A stretch of DNA of 64,000 nucleotides, taken from positions 62,001-126,000 of the forward strand of contig JADBXR010000005.1 of assembly GCA_020403425.1 (NCBI GenBank), given 5' to 3'. The translations under genes were made by a program, and so were the position numbers. The notes under the pieces are model-generated. The model did no database searches. It was not told where the DNA came from and was given only the letters and a program-made list of their open reading frames with translations. This DNA is from Chitinophagaceae bacterium (GTDB taxonomy: Bacteria > Bacteroidota > Bacteroidia > Chitinophagales > Chitinophagaceae). Shown here piece by piece: positions 40,160-48,357 of this stretch. Numbering within the stretch: position 1 is the first letter of the stretch; every line of letters starts with the position of its first letter.

Positions 40160-40504
40160 ATGTTTATTTCAGACGATTTACAGCAAAGATGGTGGACCCT
40201 GGAGGCCAAACTGGTGGAGCGGTTCGGTAAAAAACCTGACCTCGAAGCCATTTTATTCCTGATCGGCATGCAGGAAACCGGATTCATACAGGAAAAGATC
40301 TCCAAAGAACAGAAACAGGACCTGATGCACGTGGCCGTATGCCGGGTACTGAGCCAGAGCGGGTATTACCTGCTGGAGGGAACCGATGAAGATGGATGGC
40401 CCCATTACAAACAGGTAAAGGAATTACCCGTAATGGTGCTGCCCGAACAGGAGAACTTCATCAAAGACCATGTATTGCTCTATTTTGAGCAGGAAGGGTT
40501 TTAG
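40160..40504 (+). CDS. Conserved hypothetical cytoplasmic protein
   Basis: 114 residues, not assigned to a named family. It is soluble and mostly helical, with no signal or membrane helix: FISDDLQQRWWTLEAKLVERFGKKPDLEAILFLIGMQETG, then DEDGWPHYKQVKELPVMVLPEQENFIKDHVLLYFEQEGF. It looks like a conserved Bacteroidota protein because of its regular composition and clean promoter. It is divergent from serS, which does not reveal its role. Confidence 0.75.
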   Translation: MFISDDLQQRWWTLEAKLVERFGKKPDLEAILFLIGMQETGFIQEKISKEQKQDLMHVAVCRVLSQSGYYLLEGTDEDGWPHYKQVKELPVMVLPEQENFIKDHVLLYFEQEGF

Positions 40505-40640
40505 GGATCAAGACCGGTGAACCGGGAAGGCAAAATGGCCGGATCAGGGTCTTTATTCCTGACCTGGGGTTGCGGCTCTCATTATTAAATTTCTCACAAC
40601 CATTTTTTATCTAAATATTTGCAATACTAAAATTTACGTT

Positions 40641-41018
40641 ATGAATTTCCCTACAGATGTCCGCTACACCAAAGACCACGAATGGATCCGCCTGGATGGT
40701 AATGTTGCCACCATCGGTATCACCGATTTTGCCCAGCATGAACTGGGTGATATTGTGTACGTAGACATCAACACCATCGGCCAGAGCCTGAAAGCGGAAA
40801 GCCTGTTTGGCACCGTAGAAGCGGTAAAGACCGTCAGCGACCTGTACCTGCCCGTAGAAGGAACCGTTACAGAGGCCAACCCCTTACTGGAAAAACAACC
40901 GGAACTGGTGAACACCGACCCTTACGGAGATGGCTGGATGATCAAGATCACCGTAGCCGACCCTGCTTCCGTATCGAATCTGATGGACAGTGCCGCTTAT
41001 GCTGCCCTGGTAGGATAA
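40641..41018 (+). CDS. gcvH: Glycine cleavage system H protein
   Basis: 125 residues, normal length. GcvH carries the lipoyl arm that shuttles the aminomethyl group between the P, T and L proteins. The lipoylation site is Lys 63 in GTVEAVKTVSDLYLPVEG. Opening YTKDHEWIRLDGNVATIGITDFAQHELGDIVYVD is canonical. It is monocistronic with a strong terminator, unlinked to gcvT at 21143. An AATATTTG -7-like box (one mismatch) precedes it. Confidence 0.97.
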   Translation: MNFPTDVRYTKDHEWIRLDGNVATIGITDFAQHELGDIVYVDINTIGQSLKAESLFGTVEAVKTVSDLYLPVEGTVTEANPLLEKQPELVNTDPYGDGWMIKITVADPASVSNLMDSAAYAALVG

Positions 41019-41063
41019 TTGTCCGGAAAGAATTTGATTCCCTGTAAATCAACATACAACAGG

Positions 41064-41098
41064 AGCCGCAACCTACTTGACAGAGGTTGCGGCTTTTT
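41064..41098 (+). terminator. Terminator of gcvH
   Basis: AGCCGCAACCT (41064-41074) pairs with AGGTTGCGGCT (41084-41094), followed by TTTTA. Confidence 0.92.
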
Positions 41099-41174
41099 AT
41101 TTGGCACCGGGCCCGTTGTTTAACAATCTCATTTGTAAATAATTGTCTTACTTGCCGGCCTAAACAGTCTGTCC

Positions 41175-41555
41175 TTGCGCTTTCAACGTTTTATCCCGGC
41201 CCTTCTCTGGTTGACCCTGAGTATCTTTCTACTATGTTTACCGGGCTCCCGTATTCCCAAATATCCCTGGCTTGCCACCATTCATGCCGATAAATGGATC
41301 CACATCGGACTCTTTGGTATGCTTTGCATTCTGTTCGCATTACCCGTTCGTTCTGATTCACTTACGGATCAGCAAAAATTGAGATGGCTGCTGGTGATCA
41401 GTTTTGCAGGTATCCTTTATGGTATTTTGATAGAATTCGTACAAAAGAACTGGGTACTGAACCGCTCATTCGAGATCTGGGATATCCTTGCCGACAGTTT
41501 GGGTTGTTGGCTGGCCTACCTGTATAACCGGAGTAAAATCATGAGGAGGGAGTAG
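41175..41555 (+). CDS. VanZ-like membrane protein
   Basis: 126 residues starting at a TTG. Four hydrophobic segments and the VanZ pattern: IPALLWLTLSIFLLCLPGSRIP, DKWIHIGLFGMLCILFAL, LLVISFAGILYGILIEFVQKNWVLNRSFEIWDILADSLGCWLAYL. VanZ-like proteins are small membrane proteins linked loosely to antibiotic tolerance; function here is unknown. It follows gcvH but after a terminator, so it is probably independently transcribed. Confidence 0.82.
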   Translation: MRFQRFIPALLWLTLSIFLLCLPGSRIPKYPWLATIHADKWIHIGLFGMLCILFALPVRSDSLTDQQKLRWLLVISFAGILYGILIEFVQKNWVLNRSFEIWDILADSLGCWLAYLYNRSKIMRRE

Positions 41556-41556
41556 A

Positions 41557-41586
41557 AAAAAATTGGTCCCGATAGAAATCGGGACC
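41557..41586 (-). terminator. Hairpin with U-run, terminator for minus-strand transcripts
   Basis: GGTCCCGAT (41565-41573) and ATCGGGACC (41578-41586) form a 9-bp stem. On the minus strand it is followed by AATTTTTTT. It lies 230 bp beyond the last gene of the cbb3 locus and could end that transcript. The 41587-41817 stretch between holds nothing else I can support. Confidence 0.55.
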
Positions 41587-41817
41587 GCAACCAAAACTAA
41601 CTGCTTATGAGAAAAAATTGCAAACTTATTTACGCGTTCTACTTAAAATAATACAAAACCTGTGCCACTCGTTTTTCTATTCTGTTAAACTCTGTTAAAG
41701 CACTTCTGTGCTCTTCTGGTAGATACAGGATCATGATTTCCTGTTGCCTGATGCAAAGTTCTTTTTAATAGATACAATAAAGTGTCAATGGTTTAACAAT
41801 AAAATGTTAAACCCTCC

Positions 41818-42525
41818 TCAGTGGCAGGTAACTGCGTCAATGGAATGATTCTGGAGATAGGGACTCACATACGGGATATTCAAATTCAGTCCTCTGAGAA
41901 TCAGTAAAATACCCATGGTGAACAATACATAGGGAACCGCTTTTTTCATGGTGTTGCGGGCAGAGAGACTGATCATACTGCCAAAAAAGGAAAGAGCGAA
42001 CATGGCAGGCAGCGTGCCCATACCAAAAGCGGCCATAAACAGAACACCGCCGCCAACCGAGCCGGCAGCCAATGCGCCTGTTATTGCAAAATAGACCATG
42101 CCGCAGGGTAATAACCCATTGGCCAGGCCCAATACAAACATACCGTACAGCTTTTTCTGCTGCATATAACGGCCAATGAACTGTTGTAGCGATTGGGTGA
42201 ATCTTTCGGCCCACCTGATCCGCAGGACCTTTTTCTGAAACAGGGAACCCAATAAAAAAAACAGGATCAATGCTCCTAACAAAACGGAGAGTGCCTGCTG
42301 CATACCCCCCAGGTATACCTGCCTCCCAACAAAACCGAACAGGAGACCCAGCAACCCATAAGTAGTGATTCTTCCAAAATTATACAGGAAGATGCCGAAT
42401 GCTTTTTGTGCTTTAGGAAGATAGTGTACCGGCAAAGAGAAAGCAATGGGGCCACACATACCCACGCAGTGAAAACTACTCACTGCGCCCAATAGAAAAC
42501 CCGCTATCAGCAATTGTGTGTACAT
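41818..42525 (-). CDS. TauE/SafE-like membrane protein of the cbb3 locus
   Basis: 235 residues with about six membrane helices. GVFHCVGMCGPIAFSLP-like opening (here FHCVGMCGPIAFSLPV) and GLANGLLPCGMVYFAI are the hallmark of the sulfite-exporter/cytochrome-biogenesis (CcdA/DsbD-like) group that ends cbb3 operons in Bacteroidota and is linked to copper or oxidase maturation. The start lies 2 bp after the FixH stop. Confidence 0.85.
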   Translation of the reverse strand: MYTQLLIAGFLLGAVSSFHCVGMCGPIAFSLPVHYLPKAQKAFGIFLYNFGRITTYGLLGLLFGFVGRQVYLGGMQQALSVLLGALILFFLLGSLFQKKVLRIRWAERFTQSLQQFIGRYMQQKKLYGMFVLGLANGLLPCGMVYFAITGALAAGSVGGGVLFMAAFGMGTLPAMFALSFFGSMISLSARNTMKKAVPYVLFTMGILLILRGLNLNIPYVSPYLQNHSIDAVTCH

Positions 42526-42527
42526 GG

Positions 42528-42968
42528 TTAATCAACATGGATGGATTGCTCGATATAATATTTCTGATCAGCAGCCTGCCAGTTCAGTTTTAATTCGTAG
42601 GTGGTTGCTTTTACCAGTTCCTTTTTCAGGATCACCTGTCTCGCAGCTGTATCTATCTGTAATGGTATCTTACGATCACGCGTAGCATCTGTCTTACAGT
42701 AGAACCAGGCTTCTCCCTTTACTTTCACCCCTTTCATTTCTGCAGGCAGGTTGATCATCACGGTCTCCGCATCCTGTGTCAGATCCAGTTTTCCGCTCAA
42801 CGCTGCCACATTGTTCTTGCCGTCGATCCTATCCTGGTAACGCAGTTCATCCTTATAATAATCCTTACTCACCAGTTCATATTTCGTATTCACTGCTTTG
42901 TACACAAGTGTGCCCATCAGCAAGGCAAATGCAATAAAAACAAACACCAGTTTATTTCCCCAATTCAT
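42528..42968 (-). CDS. ccoH: FixH/CcoH family protein
   Basis: 146 residues. One N-terminal membrane helix (NKLVFVFIAFALLMGTLVYKAVNT) precedes a periplasmic beta-sandwich beginning YELVSKDYYKDELRYQDRIDGKNNV, the typical FixH pattern. FixH/CcoH helps assemble or stabilise the cbb3 oxidase. It lies between ccoG and the TauE/SafE-like gene in a tight operon. Confidence 0.88.
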   Translation of the reverse strand: MNWGNKLVFVFIAFALLMGTLVYKAVNTKYELVSKDYYKDELRYQDRIDGKNNVAALSGKLDLTQDAETVMINLPAEMKGVKVKGEAWFYCKTDATRDRKIPLQIDTAARQVILKKELVKATTYELKLNWQAADQKYYIEQSIHVD

Positions 42969-42985
42969 GTTACAGTTTTAAAAAA

Positions 42986-44398
42986 TTAATTTGCCGGACC
43001 CAGAAAGTTGGTCTTCATGGTAACCACTTTCTTGTCGGCGATGTACAGGCCAAGCTTCACTTCTGTTTTACGGCTGTGCACACTTGATTTTGGCAGCACC
43101 ACAAAAAAGGAGCCCGCACCCTGACCTTCTTTTTCCACGGCAATATAAGATTTACCGATGACCTCCACCTTGCCATTACCCTCTTCCAATTTTACAACGA
43201 CCTGTGCAGGTTCAATGGTCTTGTTCACCATTTTGATATTGTAGAGATTAGAGATACTGTCAGCACCACGCTCCTGGTAAAGGATGCCCGGTGTACGCAT
43301 GATGGTGGCATCTATGTCTTTCCTGCTGAGCAGCAGTATGGTAAGCACACATAATACCAAAGCGCATAACCCCGTGTACAATTTCATCCGGATGGTATAA
43401 CGCAGCGGTTCACCATTGGCGATGGAATTCTCGGATGCATACCGGATCAGGCCACGGGGCCTGTCCAGCTTGTCCATGATACTGTTACAGGCGTCGATAC
43501 AGGCGGTACAACCCACACATTCCATCTGTACGCCATTGCGGATATCGATACCGGTAGGACACACTTTTACGCACTGGTGGCAATCGATACAATCGCCCAG
43601 GTGCTCATCATGCGATTTTTTGGCATTGCCCCTGGGTTCTCCCCGCTTATAATCGTAGGCTACGATCATCGAGTTCTTATCGAGCAACACGCTCTGTAAA
43701 CGGCCGTAAGGACATACCACGATACAGGCCTGTTCGCGGAAGAAAGCATACACCGCATAGAACACGGCACTGAATGCCAGGATGGATGAAAAACCAACGA
43801 TATGCTGGCTTACGGGCTCCGTAATGATCTTCTCCAGCGCATCCATGCCGATCACATATGCCAGGAAGAAGTTGGCGATGGTAAAAGAGAGCAGGTAAAA
43901 CACCAGGTGTTTCGCTCCCACTTTGATGATCTTGCTGCCAGTCCACGGGGCATTCTTCAGCATCCGCTGTGCAGCGGCATCGCCCAGGATCCAGAACTCC
44001 ACTTTACGGAACATCATCTCCATGAAATTGGTCTGCGGACAGGCCCAGCCGCAGAACAAACGGCCGAAAGCTGCAGTGAACAGGATGATGAAGAACACGA
44101 AAGTGATCATCGTGATCCCGAAAATGAAAAAATCCTGTGGCCAGAAGATCTTGCCAAAGAGGATGAATTTCGCCTCAGGGATATTGAACATGAAAAAAGG
44201 GCGCCCATTGATCTTCACAAAGGGCAGCCCGAAGAAAATAATAAAATAAAGTACACTTAACCAGGTCCGGATATTGTAAAACTTCCCTTTTGGTTTTTGT
44301 GCGTAGATCCATTTCCGTTTGCCACTCTCATCCACTGTCGCGATCCGGTCGCGGAAATTTTCGGTCAACGGTTCGTTGGTATGCTTTATCTCACTCAT
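42986..44398 (-). CDS. ccoG: Cytochrome c oxidase accessory protein CcoG (FixG/RdxA)
   Basis: 470 residues, polyferredoxin with about five membrane helices. Fe-S ligands appear in CGWACPQTNF, CIVVCPYGRLQ and the double 4Fe-4S cassette CIDCHQCVKVCPTGID...CVGCTACIDACNS. CcoG reduces or handles Cu(II) during cbb3 maturation. A C-terminal Ig-like FixG domain follows (about 360-470). It is 18 bp downstream of ccoP. Confidence 0.94.
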   Translation of the reverse strand: MSEIKHTNEPLTENFRDRIATVDESGKRKWIYAQKPKGKFYNIRTWLSVLYFIIFFGLPFVKINGRPFFMFNIPEAKFILFGKIFWPQDFFIFGITMITFVFFIILFTAAFGRLFCGWACPQTNFMEMMFRKVEFWILGDAAAQRMLKNAPWTGSKIIKVGAKHLVFYLLSFTIANFFLAYVIGMDALEKIITEPVSQHIVGFSSILAFSAVFYAVYAFFREQACIVVCPYGRLQSVLLDKNSMIVAYDYKRGEPRGNAKKSHDEHLGDCIDCHQCVKVCPTGIDIRNGVQMECVGCTACIDACNSIMDKLDRPRGLIRYASENSIANGEPLRYTIRMKLYTGLCALVLCVLTILLLSRKDIDATIMRTPGILYQERGADSISNLYNIKMVNKTIEPAQVVVKLEEGNGKVEVIGKSYIAVEKEGQGAGSFFVVLPKSSVHSRKTEVKLGLYIADKKVVTMKTNFLGPAN

Positions 44399-44416
44399 CT
44401 TATCTGATGGTCACTG

Positions 44417-45628
44417 TTATTTTTTGTCAGCGGCCGGTTGTTGTGCTTTTGCAGAATCTGCTGCGGCCGGAGCTGCGGCGCCACCTGCATTCTCTTCATA
44501 CAGCGGACCTTGCGGTTCTTTGGCCTTGGCTGGTTTTGTACCCTTCAACGATTTTACAAAACTTGCCAGCTGGGCGATCTGTACAGGAGAATAATCATCC
44601 TGCCAGCTCTTCATACCTTTTTCGGGCCAGCCGTATTTGATGGTTTTAAAAATATCCTTGATGCTTCCACCATGGATCCAATAATCATCGGTAAGGTTAG
44701 GTCCTACGGAACCACCGCCATCTGCCAGGTGACAGGCTGCGCAAACGGTAGTGAAGATCTTCTTACCTGCTTCCAGTGTGGCCGCATCCGATTGGTAAGT
44801 TACTGTATTCTCATCTACCTTATTGGCAGACTTTTTTAAGTATTCCTCTTTCTCGGCTTCAGCAGCTTTCATGGCTATCTGCAGTTCTTCCTTGGGCAAC
44901 GGGGCCGTATGCGCTACGTGATAACGATACAGATAAACACCAGCCACTACGATACATACATAGAAACCATACAACCACCATGGCGGCAAACGGTTATCCA
45001 GTTCGCGGATACCATCGTAGTCATGTCCCAGGTCGATATTGGCTTCTTCCTGTATGGGTCGAAGGCTATTGAATTTGTCCCACCAGGCACTCCAGCTGAA
45101 AGCGGGTTTTACCACCACTTCACCGGAGACTGAGATGGCGGCCGCTTCTTTGGCCAACAATAATCTCAGGTTATACAGCAGCGTGAACAAAATGATCAAT
45201 TCAATAAAGATCACGGAGATCAATGCATAGAAGGCTGTGGCCGACAGACCGCCATAATTGTCCGCTGCGGGTGCGGCGGCAGCAGTAGCGGTTGCCGCGG
45301 TAGCTGCATCCTGCGCAAACAAAGGCGTACTGAGCAGGCATACCAGCAGCAGACTGAGCACTTTGCCCGGACCACTGTGCACCGCATTTTTGGCATCTTT
45401 ATATCGCTGCAGGAATAACTGGGCCGCACCCATCACCACATTGGCCAATAAGGCAATGATGAGCAACAGGCCAATGATCACAAAAATCAGGACCTGTGCC
45501 ATGGGTTTGGACATTTCGGATGGCACCGGCGGACCGGCGGCAAATGCGCCGGATGGGAAAGCACAGAGCAATACCATCAGGGCTGCCAGGGCATACCAGC
45601 TATATCTTTTTGCAGAAGATCTTTTCAT
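44417..45628 (-). CDS. ccoP: cbb3 oxidase c-type cytochrome subunit (CcoP-like), extended N-terminus
   Basis: 403 residues. The N-terminal half has several hydrophobic helices (about 10-30, 43-67, 87-110 and 128-152) not found in classical CcoP. The CcoP_N segment follows (IDLGHDYDGIRELDNRLPPWWLYGFYV, about 195-235), and one heme c site VCAACH (about 305). Proteobacterial CcoP has two heme c domains, so this is the single-heme Bacteroidota form. It ends in an Ala/Lys/Pro-rich tail. The ATG at 45628 starts a good membrane segment; an upstream ATG at 45646 is less likely. Confidence 0.88.
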   Translation of the reverse strand: MKRSSAKRYSWYALAALMVLLCAFPSGAFAAGPPVPSEMSKPMAQVLIFVIIGLLLIIALLANVVMGAAQLFLQRYKDAKNAVHSGPGKVLSLLLVCLLSTPLFAQDAATAATATAAAAPAADNYGGLSATAFYALISVIFIELIILFTLLYNLRLLLAKEAAAISVSGEVVVKPAFSWSAWWDKFNSLRPIQEEANIDLGHDYDGIRELDNRLPPWWLYGFYVCIVVAGVYLYRYHVAHTAPLPKEELQIAMKAAEAEKEEYLKKSANKVDENTVTYQSDAATLEAGKKIFTTVCAACHLADGGGSVGPNLTDDYWIHGGSIKDIFKTIKYGWPEKGMKSWQDDYSPVQIAQLASFVKSLKGTKPAKAKEPQGPLYEENAGGAAAPAAADSAKAQQPAADKK

Positions 45629-45657
45629 ATCAGGTGTTTTAAGCATAATTCAGTTAG

Positions 45658-45819
45658 TTAATTTTCTAAGGGCATACGACTGATCTCATCGATCATTTTT
45701 TTATCCGCTTTCCAGGCCCACAATACCATCAGGATAAAAAATACAAAGAAGATCGAAAAAGAACTGAGCGCATAAACATCTACGCCTGTGATCTTTTCTA
45801 AGTAGTTGATGAATTTCAT
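45658..45819 (-). CDS. ccoQ: CcoQ-like small oxidase subunit
   Basis: 53 residues, read directly from the sequence: KFINYLEKITGVDVYALSSF leads into one membrane helix (IFFVFFILMVLWAW) and a charged tail (KADKKMIDEISRMPLEN). Size, single helix and location between ccoNO and ccoP match CcoQ, which stabilises the oxidase complex. It lies 29 bp upstream of ccoP. The start is 71 bp downstream of the ccoNO stop, across a palindromic repeat. Confidence 0.8.
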   Translation of the reverse strand: MKFINYLEKITGVDVYALSSFSIFFVFFILMVLWAWKADKKMIDEISRMPLEN

Positions 45820-45836
45820 AAGGTTTCTTTAGGGTC

Positions 45837-45881
45837 AGTGGTCAGTAGTGAGTGGGTATTAACTACTCACTACTGACCACT
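45837..45881. repeat. Intergenic palindrome, 17-bp perfect arms (AGTGGTCAGTAGTGAGT family)
   Basis: AGTGGTCAGTAGTGAGT (45837-45853) pairs exactly with ACTCACTACTGACCACT (45865-45881), with an 11-nt loop. It lies inside the cbb3 operon between ccoNO and ccoQ, so it would form a strong intercistronic RNA hairpin. Related GTGAGT-type repeats are at 53291 and 60708. Confidence 0.88.
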
Positions 45882-45890
45882 AACGATTCA

Positions 45891-48020
45891 CTATTTTTCC
45901 GCCAATGGTTTAGGTGCTGCTTTGATATCTGTTCCTACACGCTGCAGGTAAGCGATCAACGCAATGATCTCTTTATTGGCAGTTGTATTGATCTTATCCA
46001 GCTTCAGGTTGATCCTGATCAGGTTGGCCTGTGACATCAGATCTGCATTGGCCACTTTATCATAACCCGCAGGATACGGAACACCCAGCGTCTGCATGGC
46101 CCTGATCTTGGCCGGTGTGATGGCGGTATCGATCGGGTTGTCCAGCAGCCAGCTATAGGATGGCATAATGGAACCAGGACTCATGCTCTGGGGTTCCAGC
46201 ATGTGGTTGTAGTGCCAGCTGTCAGGATATTTCCCGCCAATACGGGCCAGGTCCGGTCCGGTACGTTTACTTCCCCACTGGAACGGATGGTCATAAACGA
46301 ATTCACCTGCTTTACTGTATTCGCCATAACGGGCCACTTCATCACGGAACGGACGCACCATCTGTGAGTGACAGAGATAACAGCCCTCACGCACATAGAT
46401 ATCCCTTCCCTGCAGTTCCAGCGGTGTATAGGGTTTTACTGAAGCGATGGTCGGGATATTGCTCTTTACCAGGAAGGTCGGGATGATCTCCAGGATACCG
46501 CCGATGGCAACGGCCACCAGACTGAACACCAGCATCTGAACAGGTCTTGCCTCGATCCATCTGTGCCAGTATTCCTTGCCATGGGTAACAATCTCTTTGG
46601 GCAATGCCGGTGCTTCTGCTTCTTCATCGGCCACCAGGCTGCCGGCTTTCACGGTCTTCACGATATTATATACCATGATGAACACGCCCACCAGGTACAA
46701 CAGACCACCCACACTACGCAACGCATATAAGGGGATGATATGTGTGACTGTTTCGAGGAACTGGAATTTCAGGGTTCCGTCATCGGTGAACTGCTTCCAC
46801 ATCATTGCCTGGGTAAAACCGGCCCAGTACATCGGGATGGCATAGAGTACGATACCGATGGTGCCGATCCAGAAATGCGTAGTGGCCAGTTTTTTAGAAT
46901 ATAATGGGGTATTGAAAATCCTTGGGATGAGCCAGTACAATACACCGAATGTGAGGAAACCATTCCAACCCAATGCACCTACGTGTACGTGGGCAATGGT
47001 CCAGTCGGTAAAGTGCGAAATGGCATTTACGTTCTTCAGACTCAGCATGGGTCCTTCAAAAGTGGCCATACCGTAACAGGTAACCGCCACCACCATGAAT
47101 TTAAGGATAGGATCCTCTCTTACTTTATCCCAGGCGCCACGCAGGGTGAACAGACCGTTCAGCATACCACCCCATGACGGAGCGATCAGCATGATACTGA
47201 AAACAGTACCTAAACTCTGGGCCCAGTCAGGAAGCGCAGTATATAACAGGTGGTGAGGTCCGGCCCAGATATAGATAAAGATCAGCGCCCAGAAGTGAAT
47301 GATGGACAAACGGTAACTGTACACAGGTCTGTTGGCCGCTTTTGGCAGGAAGTAGTACATGATACCCAGATACGGCGTGGTCAGGAAGAACGCAACCGCG
47401 TTGTGACCGTACCACCACTGCACCAATGCATCCTGTACACCGGCATACCAGCTATAACTTTTCAGCGGAGAGAAGGGGATCTCGAAAGAGTTCACGATAT
47501 GCAGCATGGCAACCGTAACCCAGGTAGCGATGTAGAACCAGATAGCCACATACAGATGGCTTTCCCGTCTTTTCAGGATGGTTCCGAACATATTGATACC
47601 GAAGATCACCCATACCAGGGTGATGGCGATATCGATCGGCCATTCCAGTTCTGCATACTCTTTACCGGTAGTATAACCGGCCAGCAAGGTAACAGCAGCA
47701 GCCACAATGATGAGCTGCCAGCCCCAGAAATGGACCTTACTGAGGCCATCGCTGAACATACGCGCTTTACACAAACGCTGCAGCGAATAATAGACGCCCA
47801 TGAAAATGCCGTTTCCTACAAAGGCAAAAATGACCGCGTTGGTGTGCAGGGGCCTTACCCGGCCGAAAGTAGTGATGGGTAAACCAAAGTTCGCCGCGGG
47901 CAGATAGATCTGCACGGCAGCCAGTAAACCCACCAGCATACCTACTACACCCCATAAAATGGTGGCATACGCAAACATTTTAACGGTCTTGTTGTCGTAA
48001 TAGAATTTTTCTACTTGCAT
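45891..48020 (-). CDS. ccoNO: cbb3 oxidase subunits I and II fused (CcoN-CcoO)
   Basis: 709 residues. The N-terminal ~475 residues are CcoN: heme ligand region HTNAVIFAFVGNG, CuB His in WWYGHNAVAFF and WAGPHHLLYTALPDW, and the heme His pair in ISHFTDWTIAHVHVGALGWNG. The C-terminal part from about 530 is CcoO, with heme c motif CYLCHSQMVRPF and YSWLLDNPID. Fusion of N and O in one chain is known in Bacteroidota. It is the catalytic core of a high-affinity terminal oxidase in the inner membrane. The gene lies 45 bp downstream of ccoS. Confidence 0.96.
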   Translation of the reverse strand: MQVEKFYYDNKTVKMFAYATILWGVVGMLVGLLAAVQIYLPAANFGLPITTFGRVRPLHTNAVIFAFVGNGIFMGVYYSLQRLCKARMFSDGLSKVHFWGWQLIIVAAAVTLLAGYTTGKEYAELEWPIDIAITLVWVIFGINMFGTILKRRESHLYVAIWFYIATWVTVAMLHIVNSFEIPFSPLKSYSWYAGVQDALVQWWYGHNAVAFFLTTPYLGIMYYFLPKAANRPVYSYRLSIIHFWALIFIYIWAGPHHLLYTALPDWAQSLGTVFSIMLIAPSWGGMLNGLFTLRGAWDKVREDPILKFMVVAVTCYGMATFEGPMLSLKNVNAISHFTDWTIAHVHVGALGWNGFLTFGVLYWLIPRIFNTPLYSKKLATTHFWIGTIGIVLYAIPMYWAGFTQAMMWKQFTDDGTLKFQFLETVTHIIPLYALRSVGGLLYLVGVFIMVYNIVKTVKAGSLVADEEAEAPALPKEIVTHGKEYWHRWIEARPVQMLVFSLVAVAIGGILEIIPTFLVKSNIPTIASVKPYTPLELQGRDIYVREGCYLCHSQMVRPFRDEVARYGEYSKAGEFVYDHPFQWGSKRTGPDLARIGGKYPDSWHYNHMLEPQSMSPGSIMPSYSWLLDNPIDTAITPAKIRAMQTLGVPYPAGYDKVANADLMSQANLIRINLKLDKINTTANKEIIALIAYLQRVGTDIKAAPKPLAEK

Positions 48021-48065
48021 TATATCAATTTGAGGTTTGGAGTTTATGTTTTGGTTGTAGATGAT

Positions 48066-48263
48066 CTATTTCACTGTTTCCTCCGGAAGCAGTTCCCGCT
48101 CACGTTTGGAAGGGGCAGCTATATCATCAAATAAGATTCGTACAGCCGGGGCTATTTCATCGTCATACTGTCCATCCTTGACGCTCCAGATAAAAGCGAA
48201 AAGGAACAGGGATGCAACCGAGATGCTGGCAACCAATAACAGGATAATGACGCTCATAGGCAT
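48066..48263 (-). CDS. ccoS: cbb3 oxidase assembly protein CcoS
   Basis: 65 residues. A single N-terminal helix (SVIILLLVASISVASLFLFAFIWSVKDGQYDDEIAPAVRIL) and the motif GQYDDE..A.RIL are typical of CcoS, needed for heme and copper loading of the oxidase. It heads the oxidase operon: two operator-like motifs lie 44-80 bp upstream. Confidence 0.9.
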   Translation of the reverse strand: MPMSVIILLLVASISVASLFLFAFIWSVKDGQYDDEIAPAVRILFDDIAAPSKRERELLPEETVK

Positions 48264-48306
48264 AGTTTAACGGGTGTAAAAATAGCATAGCACGGCCCGC
48301 CGGATC

Positions 48307-48343
48307 ATGATTTACATCAATACGGAACATGACTTTTGTCATG
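48307..48343 (-). promoter_or_regulatory. Operator-like pair upstream of ccoS
   Basis: An FNR-box-like repeat ATGAT-TTAC-ATCAA (48307-48320; consensus TTGAT-N4-ATCAA, one mismatch) and a palindrome CATGA-CTTTTG-TCATG (48328-48343) lie 44-80 bp before the ccoS start. The palindrome differs by one base from the one at 51342-51357 upstream of the hemerythrin-ccoI operon. Confidence 0.65.
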
Positions 48344-48357
48344 CTGTGTTCCAGATG

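Noticed and set aside
41607-41651. Possible 14-codon peptide (MRKNCKLIYAFYLK) after the terminator hairpin
   Set aside because: Too short, no promoter match and no partner; not reported as a gene.
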